Source: Candidatus Dadabacteria bacterium (GTDB lineage: Bacteria; Desulfobacterota_D; UBA1144; Nemesobacterales; CSP1-2). Taken from it: DNA of 12,453 nt. Numbering within the stretch: the stretch's first letter is position 1; each line of letters starts with the position of its first letter. A program made the translations under genes and the position numbers. Location of the stretch: positions 1-12,453 of the forward strand of contig JAKEHC010000083.1 of assembly GCA_022615255.1 (NCBI GenBank). Reading direction: 5' to 3'. Positions 7,163-12,453 of the stretch are shown one piece after another. The notes under the pieces are model-generated. The model saw only the letters and a list, made by a program, of their open reading frames with translations, had not been told where the DNA came from and made no database searches.

Positions 7163-7672
7163 TCAGCTCGTTTTTGCCTCCCACCCCTCAGGATGTAGAA
7201 GCTTAAGGTTTTCTATCAAACCGTCTATATATTTACAGAAATCTTGGTCAAACTGATTCTTATACTCAGCCCATTCTTTGCGAAATTCTTCCCGTCTAAG
7301 CCAAGATTCAATGTAGGATTCCCAACCCTCCCACTGCCTTTTTTTGAATTGAGTTGATTTATCATGATAGAGAAAAAAAGTTCGTTCTAAAATGCAGACA
7401 ATAATTTCATAAAAAATTGACCTTTTTTCTTCGGCTGTAAGGTGACCACCAGAATGTGTTGGGCTGTACAGACCAATGTCTGAATATTGTAAGCAAAGTT
7501 TAAGATAATCTATATACTTGTCATTCAAATCTGAATATGTTGCAATCTCTTGGTCTCTTTTTCTGTTTTTTCGATCTCTAAAATATACTACCGCTGCTAT
7601 AACAATACCCAAGAACGTAGCTAAGTTGCTGAGTATTTCAGATATTTTTATCGAAACTTCTGGGACCTCCAT
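7163..7672 (-). CDS. Small membrane-anchored protein of unknown function
   Basis: This 169-residue protein has one transmembrane segment near the N-terminus (about residues 15-31, LATFLGIVIAAVVYF), followed by a positive cluster (RDRKNRKR). The remaining 135 or so residues should therefore be cytoplasmic. The soluble part is mostly helical in appearance, rich in aromatic and charged residues, with ATYSDLNDKYIDYLKLCLQYSDIGLY and KKRQWEGWESYIESWLRREEFRKEW as the most distinctive stretches. I recall similar single-TM proteins in many bacteria but know no defined role. GGGAGG precedes ATG 7672 by about 7 bases, which supports the start. The gene and its flanks look more AT-rich than the neighbours, which may indicate separate acquisition. 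It converges with the repeat-protein gene. Confidence 0.75.
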   Translation of the reverse strand: MEVPEVSIKISEILSNLATFLGIVIAAVVYFRDRKNRKRDQEIATYSDLNDKYIDYLKLCLQYSDIGLYSPTHSGGHLTAEEKRSIFYEIIVCILERTFFLYHDKSTQFKKRQWEGWESYIESWLRREEFRKEWAEYKNQFDQDFCKYIDGLIENLKLLHPEGWEAKTS

Positions 7673-8036
7673 TTATTTTCCTCCCATAATTTTTCTATAA
7701 GTTATCTTACGATTTTCTACAAGACAATATCCATACAAATCCGACCTGTCATAATGTGTTACTTAAAGTGTTTGCCCAAACAGTATCCCAACAAACTTGA
7801 TTATCAAAATAATCAAGTCCCAAAGTAATTCAATTTATTTCGTGTGCAATAAGCTTGAAAAATATCAACAACTTACAATACGTACTACCTTTGTCCTCTC
7901 AAGGCAGAAACACGGGTTTTAGTCACGTAGGGACTCTAAGCAGTGCAAATTTAAAATTATATATGATTTTTTAAAAATTTCAGAATATAATATACCGCCT
8001 ATCATTCAAAGGCGACTTAAAAAGGAGGGGGAGAAA
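7673..8036. other. 364-bp divergent intergenic region
   Basis: This AT-rich region lies between the starts of the minus-strand membrane protein and the plus-strand NHL protein. It holds a perfect 10-bp inverted repeat (7795-7818) and a weak promoter candidate with TATAAT at 7986-7991 and no clear -35 box. A 5-bp inverted repeat CGCCT/AGGCG (7996-8014) sits just before the ribosome site. No open frame or RNA gene is visible. Confidence 0.5.
7795..7818. promoter_or_regulatory. Perfect 10-bp inverted repeat, possible operator
   Basis: Arms ACTTGATTAT (7795-7804) and ATAATCAAGT (7809-7818) are exact reverse complements around a CAAA loop. No T-run follows on either strand and the arms are AT-rich, so it is not a typical terminator. 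Its place between two divergent genes fits a binding site for a dimeric regulator, which is an inference. Confidence 0.4.
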
Positions 8037-9689
8037 ATGAATAACAATATGGCTATAAGCGAAAAGCTCAAAGCAGGAATTAAAACCTTACTATATTCTC
8101 CATGCATGCGGAACAGTATAGTAATGCTTTATTCTGTCATTACCCTGTTGTTAATCTTTTTAACAACGAATGCTGAATTCGCAAGTGCCCAAACTTTCTC
8201 ATTCAGGTTCGGAAAGGGAGGCGCCGGAAATGGTGAGTTTAATCTTCCATTAGCGATAGCTGTGGACCCACAAGGCAACATTTGGGTTGCAGACACGTTT
8301 AATCATCGGATCCAGAAATTCAATTCTAAGGGAGAACATCTTTTAAATTTCGGCAGTTTTGGCTCTGGTGACGGTCAGTTTAATCTGCCATCTGGCTTAG
8401 CGATTAGCAATTCGGGGCGTCTCCACATCGGTGACAGCAACAACAGACGCGTACAAGTATTTACCTTGAATTTGGGTTTCGTTATCAGGTTTGGTAGCAA
8501 TGGCGTCGGCAACGGCCAGTTTTTTGGGGGTAGCTTAAAACAAGCAACTGACAGCTCAAACAACATCTACGTTTTAGATAATCACCTTGAGCGTGTCCAG
8601 AAATTCAGCCAGAATAGTAATTTCATTTTGAAATTTGGAGACAGGGGTAGTGGAAATGGCCAATTTGTGAATTCGGAGGATATAGCAATTGATAGATCAG
8701 ATAACATCTGGGTTGCAGACCGTTTGGGTGACCGGATTCAGAAGTTTAACTCAAGTGGCAATCACCTCTTAACTGTGGATACCTTCCGATTACGATTAAA
8801 TAGACCGATAAGTTTGGCAACAGACAGCTCCAACAACCTATACGTTGGAGTTGAATGCGGTACTATAGGGAAGTTTAACTCAAGTGGCGAGCTTATTTTA
8901 AAGTTCGGAGTTGCCGCTTGTCCGAATGCTATAGCTCTAGATAACCAAGACAACATATATATTGCAGAGAGCAACCAAAAAGATTATTTTGTTGAAGTAT
9001 TCCGTGCGGATACAGACAGGGATGGACTTAAGGGTAGCTTTGACCTCGATTCTGACAATGACGGGATTCCAGACTCTCTTGAAAGACGCCTAGGGTTATC
9101 TGAGGTTGAAGCACTCGCTGAGACTTCTCAGATATTAGAGGATGGGATTTTAGACGACCCTGATGGAGACGGTATTCCCAATGAGCTCGACCTTGATTCG
9201 GATGGGGATGGTATACCGGACGTTATAGAGGCTCGCGGGCAGGATGAGGATGGTGATGGATTGATTGACGACTTTACTGATGAGGATCAGGATGGTCTTG
9301 CGGATAGATTAATGGATGCGCCGCTTCCAGTTCCAGATTCGGATGAACATTTAATACCTGACTTCTTAGATGGAGACTCAGATAATGACGGGGTTACAGA
9401 TGTTAGAGAGGCTGGAGGGGTGGATCACGATGGGGACGGCATTCTAGATGATAATGAGGATTTAGATAAAGATGGCTTGGCAGACAGCGTTCAAACCACT
9501 GCAGGGGGGGTACCACTACCGCTTTTGGATTTAGATGGAGACGGAGTGCCAGATTTTCGAGACAGCAATCAAAACACAGGCACAGGTGGTGGTTGCTCTG
9601 TAGCACCAATGGGGAAAACGTCTACCTTACCACTATTATATCTGCTGATTCCTGTTTTCGTTCTAGTGAGAAGATTGTGGAGAAGGTAA
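8037..9689 (+). CDS. NHL-repeat surface protein with calcium-binding repeats and C-terminal Cys/TM/Arg anchor
   Basis: This 550-residue protein has a signal peptide (hydrophobic residues 29-43, cleavage after EFASA, residue 51). Residues 53-323 form about six NHL-type repeats, with G-x-G-x-G-x-F-x-x-P, D-x-x-G-N-I-W-V-A-D and R-I-Q-K-F-N signatures, so a beta-propeller is expected. Residues 325-509 carry many D-x-D-x-D-G-(I/L)-x-D motifs of thrombospondin type 3 style, likely binding Ca2+. The C-terminus has a GTGGGCS stretch with Cys520, a transmembrane segment (about 529-544) and RRLWRR, a tripartite sorting signal like MYXO-CTERM or Synergist-CTERM. It is probably displayed at the cell surface. 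A strong GGAGGGGGAG ribosome site precedes ATG 8037; ATG 8049 is an alternative. The binding partner is unknown. Confidence 0.9.
   Translation: MNNNMAISEKLKAGIKTLLYSPCMRNSIVMLYSVITLLLIFLTTNAEFASAQTFSFRFGKGGAGNGEFNLPLAIAVDPQGNIWVADTFNHRIQKFNSKGEHLLNFGSFGSGDGQFNLPSGLAISNSGRLHIGDSNNRRVQVFTLNLGFVIRFGSNGVGNGQFFGGSLKQATDSSNNIYVLDNHLERVQKFSQNSNFILKFGDRGSGNGQFVNSEDIAIDRSDNIWVADRLGDRIQKFNSSGNHLLTVDTFRLRLNRPISLATDSSNNLYVGVECGTIGKFNSSGELILKFGVAACPNAIALDNQDNIYIAESNQKDYFVEVFRADTDRDGLKGSFDLDSDNDGIPDSLERRLGLSEVEALAETSQILEDGILDDPDGDGIPNELDLDSDGDGIPDVIEARGQDEDGDGLIDDFTDEDQDGLADRLMDAPLPVPDSDEHLIPDFLDGDSDNDGVTDVREAGGVDHDGDGILDDNEDLDKDGLADSVQTTAGGVPLPLLDLDGDGVPDFRDSNQNTGTGGGCSVAPMGKTSTLPLLYLLIPVFVLVRRLWRR
9583..9686 (+). 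other. C-terminal GGGC-TM-Arg sorting signal
   Basis: The last 35 residues of the NHL protein hold a Gly-rich linker ending in GGGCS, a hydrophobic segment (LPLLYLLIPVFVLV) and an Arg-rich tail. The architecture matches known C-terminal processing signals in which a protease cuts near the Cys and the protein is anchored to the envelope. The sorting enzyme is not in this window. Confidence 0.65.
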
Positions 9690-9694
9690 TATAG

Positions 9695-9727
9695 CGAAGC
9701 GATCTCGTTTTTTTTGAGATTGCTTCG
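9695..9727 (+). terminator. Hairpin terminator after the NHL gene
   Basis: Arms CGAAGCGATCTC (9695-9706) and GAGATTGCTTCG (9716-9727) form a 12-bp stem with one G-U pair around a T-rich loop. It starts 6 bases after the stop codon. The T-run lies in the loop rather than after the stem, so intrinsic termination may be imperfect, but the position and stability favour a terminator. Confidence 0.6.
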
Positions 9728-9824
9728 TTCCCTTGTCCTTCGACTCTTCAACAAGCTCAGAGCTCAGGATGGTCAGGCTTTTTGCAAAGTGAGATTTAAA
9801 ATCCCCTTTTTTGAAGGAGAGATT
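9728..9824. repeat. CTTCGA...CTCAGG repeat and hairpin remnant
   Basis: The segment 9737-9777 begins CCTTCGAC and contains AACAAGCTCAGAGCTCAGG, which is related to the element at 1244-1265. A degenerate copy of the C4/G4 hairpin family (ATCCCC, T-run, GAAGGAGAGATTTT) lies at about 9801-9826 and runs into the stop codon of the minus-strand lipoprotein gene. Confidence 0.55.
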
Positions 9825-10277
9825 TTAGTTCTGGCTGCACTTCCCGTTAAAATATTCCCAAACATCGCATTTCTTGCCATTTTTGAATGAACAAACTCCT
9901 TGCTCATTCTCCATGTTACTGTTGGCGGTAATTGTATATTCACCTCCCGTTATAGCACAGTATCGAGCTGCAGGCGTAACATATCCAGTAACCTTTATGC
10001 CGCCTAGAGGGCAATCGCCTCTAAGCAAAGCCCACTCCTCACATTGCATGTTATCATCGAATAAACACACTCCATATTCTCCTCCGTCCCCACGCTTTTC
10101 AATAGATAGCCTGCCGCCCGACTTGATGCAATATTCAGAAGCAGGATTGGCAATTTTCGAAGGTTGCTCCTCAGTCTGGTTTTTTAGCAAATTAGCCTTA
10201 GAGCCGGAATTAGAGCATGATACTAAACATATCGTTGCTATTAATAGACCCAGAATAGACTTGGCTTTGTAACCCAT
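9825..10277 (-). CDS. Lipoprotein with two tandem DUF333 domains
   Basis: This is a 150-residue envelope lipoprotein. The signal peptide ends in the lipobox LVSC (Cys21 from the chosen start). Two DUF333-type units follow. The first is NPASEYC...GGRL...GVCLFDD...CEEWALLRGDC and the second is TPAARYC...GGEY...GVCSFKNGKKCDVWEYFNGKC. Each has four cysteines in the same order (YC, VC, C-x-x-W, final C), suggesting two disulfides per unit. DUF333 proteins are called hemolysin-like in databases, but no activity is established. The frame opens at GTG 10286, which touches the GGGGGG run. I prefer ATG 10277, about 8 bases after that run. It lies downstream of yraN on the same strand. Confidence 0.88.
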   Translation of the reverse strand: MGYKAKSILGLLIATICLVSCSNSGSKANLLKNQTEEQPSKIANPASEYCIKSGGRLSIEKRGDGGEYGVCLFDDNMQCEEWALLRGDCPLGGIKVTGYVTPAARYCAITGGEYTITANSNMENEQGVCSFKNGKKCDVWEYFNGKCSQN

Positions 10278-10319
10278 AATGTACACCCCCCTTTTTTATC
10301 TTATGAAACTGCTATAAAC

Positions 10320-10682
10320 CTAAGGATTCACCTCAAAAGCATTCCTCAAGATTCTTGCCCTTTCACCATTAAGATCAACTGAGACAACGTCAAAACGCAT
10401 GTCTTTTGATTTGATTTTCTTATTCTGTAGATATACATAAGCCGTAGCTAATAGCCTTTTTTGTTTCCAAACTGTCACAGCCTCCTCGGGTAACCCAAAG
10501 CTCTCAGACGAACGTGCCTTGACCTCTATAAAACAAATCACTCCTTTCTTCTCAGCTATTATGTCAATCTCGCCCTGCCTGCACCTAAAGTTCTTTTCTA
10601 TAATGCGGTATCCATCCTTTTCTAACGCCTTACGGGCGATCTCCTCTCCCTTTTGTCCAAGTGCTTTCTTGTCAATCATCAC
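10320..10682 (-). CDS. yraN: YraN family (UPF0102) nuclease-like protein
   Basis: The 120-residue protein matches the UPF0102/YraN family in full length. Visible are GQKGEEIARKAL (9-20), GYRIIEKNFR (24-33), GEIDII (37-42), FIEVKAR (51-57) and FG-x-PEEAV (62-69). GEID and EVK form the acidic/Lys core of a PD-(D/E)XK-like endonuclease fold, which suggests a DNA-processing role, although the cellular function remains poorly defined. The first codon may be GTG 10682 or the adjacent ATG 10679, and neither has a strong ribosome site. It lies 134 bp downstream of mutS and 42 bp upstream of the DUF333 lipoprotein, all on the minus strand. Confidence 0.93.
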   Translation of the reverse strand: MMIDKKALGQKGEEIARKALEKDGYRIIEKNFRCRQGEIDIIAEKKGVICFIEVKARSSESFGLPEEAVTVWKQKRLLATAYVYLQNKKIKSKDMRFDVVSVDLNGERARILRNAFEVNP

Positions 10683-10816
10683 TAATTACTTAACCCCTAA
10701 TAAGATGATACACGATGCACGATTCATAATAATCAAAGTTATAAACTCATCCTGCATCTTGTATCGTGAATCTTGCATCCTACTAGGTTTCATTCGTGTC
10801 ATTCGTGGCAGAATAA
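10683..10816. repeat. Intergenic imperfect inverted repeats between mutS and yraN
   Basis: GATACACGATGC (10707-10718) pairs with GCATCTTGTATC (10754-10765) at 11 of 12 positions. GATGCACGATTCA (10714-10726) pairs with TGAATCTTGCATC (10767-10779) at 12 of 13. A short direct repeat, ATTCGTG(T/G)C, lies at about 10792-10809. This looks like a dispersed intergenic element. There is no gene here. Confidence 0.5.
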
Positions 10817-12453
10817 TTAGTTGTTCTCCAACCTTCCCTTGATCTCGATAAGTTTAGAAAGTGCCTCTAGCGGGGTCATAGAATAAGGATCAAGTTTTTT
10901 AATCTCCTCTAATATTTCATTCCCTATTTCATTTTCCTTATCCTCAAAAAGACCTAGTTGTCCTCCACGAATAGCAGTTCCAAGATTGGATTCCGATTTC
11001 TCAAGCTTGAAAAGAACCTCGCGTGCAATTTTAAGAACCTTTTCAGGAACCCCTGCCAGCCTCGCTACTTGAATTCCATAACTGTGGCTTGCCGCGCCTG
11101 GAATTAGTTTTCTTATAAACACGACCCTTCCCCTATCCTCTTTCACGAAGACATTGTAGTTCTTAATCCTTACTTTTGAAATAGCAAGCTGTGCAAGCTC
11201 ATGATAATGCGTTGCAAAAAGGGTTCTGCATCCGATGTCATAAAGAAATTCTGCTACAGCCCACGCAATACTCATCCCGTCGAATGTGCTTGTGCCTCTG
11301 CCAATCTCGTCTAGCACAACAAGACTTTTTTGGGTTGCGTGTCTCAGGATATAAGCCGTTTCCACCATCTCAACCATGAACGTTGATTGACCTCTTGCTA
11401 GGTTATCGGAGGCTCCAACACGGGTAAAAATCCTGTCTACGATTCCAACCCTTCCTTCGCTTGCTGGAATGAAACTCCCCATTTGAGCCATAAGGACTAT
11501 TAATGCAACCTGACGTATAAGAGTAGACTTCCCTGCCATATTGGGACCCGTTATTATGAGGAACTGGTCTTCTTCAGTGTCCAGTTTTACATCGTTCGGC
11601 ACAAACCTCTCTCCCAATTCCATTCTTTCTATAACTGGGTGGCGGCTTTCCTTAAGATAAGTAATCCCTGAGTCGTAGACCTCAGGTTTTGTGTATTTGT
11701 ACCTCTCGGCAACCTCGGCAAGAGAAGAAAGAACATCAAGCTCCGCTGTAAGCAAAGCCGTTTGCCTTATCCTTTGAGACTCCCTAGCTGCCTTTTCTCT
11801 CATCTCGTCAAAAAGATGCCTTTCAAGTTCTAGGATCTTCTCTTCGGCTCCAAGAATCTTTTCTTCATACTCCTTAAGCTCAGGGGTAATAAACCGTTCA
11901 GCGTTTACAAGTGTCTGCTTTCTAATATAGCCCTCCGGCACTAGATGAAGGTTTGGTTTTGTAATCTCTATATAATAGCCAAACACCTGATTGTATCCGA
12001 CCTTTAGCGAGTTGATTCCCGTTGATTTCCTTTCTTTCAGCTCATGCTCGGCTATCCACTTTTTTCCGTTCCGTTTTATCAGTCTAAACTCATCAAGCTC
12101 TTTGCTAAAACCCTCCTTAATTATCCCTCCATCTCGAGAAGAAATAGGAGGCTCGCTAACCAACGACCTATCAAGGAATTCCCTTAGATCAGCAAAATCG
12201 TCAAGGGCTTCTCTAATCCTAGTAAGCAATGTGGACTGAAAATCACACAGAACCTCTTTCACGTTAGAGATAAAAGAAGATGAATCTCTGACTGCCCCAA
12301 GATCTCTCGGTCTTCCGGAGGTTGTAGATATTCTTCCGATAAGCCTTTCTATGTCGCTTATCTCCTTTAGGAAACCCCTTACCTTTTTCCTAGGGCTTGA
12401 CCTTTCTTTTAGCTCATGAACTGCGTCGAGCCTTTCTTTGATTCTCTCAATAT
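10817..12453 (-). CDS. mutS: DNA mismatch repair protein MutS, C-terminal part (5' end outside the window)
   Basis: MutS recognises mismatches and small loops and, as an ATPase, recruits MutL. The frame stays open to the right edge, so 544 C-terminal residues are visible and the N-terminal mismatch-binding domain is cut off; the visible part begins in the core domain (IERIKERLDAVHELKE). The frame can also be read from a GTG at 12262, but conserved MutS sequence (ISTTSGRPRDLGAV) lies upstream of it, so that is not the real start. Walker A GPNMAGKST is at about 11523-11548, Walker B LVVLDEIGRGTSTFDG follows, then FATHYHEL and GAASHSYGIQVARLAG. The gene ends in a typical MutS helical tail. No damage is seen. 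Confidence 0.97.
   Translation of the reverse strand, partial: IERIKERLDAVHELKERSSPRKKVRGFLKEISDIERLIGRISTTSGRPRDLGAVRDSSSFISNVKEVLCDFQSTLLTRIREALDDFADLREFLDRSLVSEPPISSRDGGIIKEGFSKELDEFRLIKRNGKKWIAEHELKERKSTGINSLKVGYNQVFGYYIEITKPNLHLVPEGYIRKQTLVNAERFITPELKEYEEKILGAEEKILELERHLFDEMREKAARESQRIRQTALLTAELDVLSSLAEVAERYKYTKPEVYDSGITYLKESRHPVIERMELGERFVPNDVKLDTEEDQFLIITGPNMAGKSTLIRQVALIVLMAQMGSFIPASEGRVGIVDRIFTRVGASDNLARGQSTFMVEMVETAYILRHATQKSLVVLDEIGRGTSTFDGMSIAWAVAEFLYDIGCRTLFATHYHELAQLAISKVRIKNYNVFVKEDRGRVVFIRKLIPGAASHSYGIQVARLAGVPEKVLKIAREVLFKLEKSESNLGTAIRGGQLGLFEDKENEIGNEILEEIKKLDPYSMTPLEALSKLIEIKGRLENN

Noticed and set aside
9874..10272. 132-codon plus-strand open frame
   Set aside because: It lies entirely antisense to the DUF333 lipoprotein, which has clear family motifs and a lipobox.
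12260..12262. GTG as the start of a 481-residue MutS
   Set aside because: The frame and recognisable MutS core sequence continue upstream to the window edge, so the gene is simply cut by the window.

Overview
The window looks like a chromosomal stretch of a Gram-negative bacterium with moderate GC content, probably an uncultured environmental lineage of the former Deltaproteobacteria, Dadabacteria or Nitrospirota type. That placement is an inference. It rests on lipoprotein signals, several Sec-exported proteins, a Cys/transmembrane/Arg C-terminal anchor, and intergenic DNA full of short G/C-run hairpins and CTTCGA...CTCAGG-type repeats. Nothing here fixes a genus. The genes use the standard code, with TGA as a normal stop.

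Left part (1-3440, + strand): hairpin-repeat DNA, then three tandem paralogous secreted proteins (330-1181, 1374-2240, 2306-3205). Each has a signal peptide, an N-terminal domain with eight conserved cysteines, and a C-terminal beta-rich domain resembling bacterial pre-peptidase C-terminal (PPC) domains. The C-terminal halves share long identical DNA blocks in a mosaic pattern, which suggests gene conversion. The same hairpin repeats lie before, between and after the copies.

Middle part (3441-7672): a large lipoprotein glycoside hydrolase of family 3 on the minus strand (exo-beta-glucanase/beta-glucosidase type, catalytic Asp visible), then a 435-bp gap. After it comes a small secreted two-repeat protein on the plus strand, interrupted by an in-frame TGA exactly where its second repeat has Trp. 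An AT-rich minus-strand gene for a small membrane-anchored protein follows.

Right part (7673-12453): a divergent intergenic region with a perfect 10-bp inverted repeat, then a 550-residue surface protein (NHL propeller, calcium-binding DxDxDG repeats, C-terminal GGGC-TM-Arg anchor) ending in a strong hairpin. On the minus strand follow a lipoprotein with two DUF333 domains, a YraN (UPF0102) nuclease-like protein and the C-terminal 544 residues of MutS, which runs off the right edge.

Most of the window encodes envelope or exported proteins: one polysaccharide-degrading lipoprotein and several probable adhesin or matrix-type proteins. The mutS/yraN end is ordinary housekeeping. I see no transposase, CRISPR array, tRNA, rRNA or defence system. 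The most original material is the eight-cysteine paralog array and the nonsense-interrupted repeat protein.
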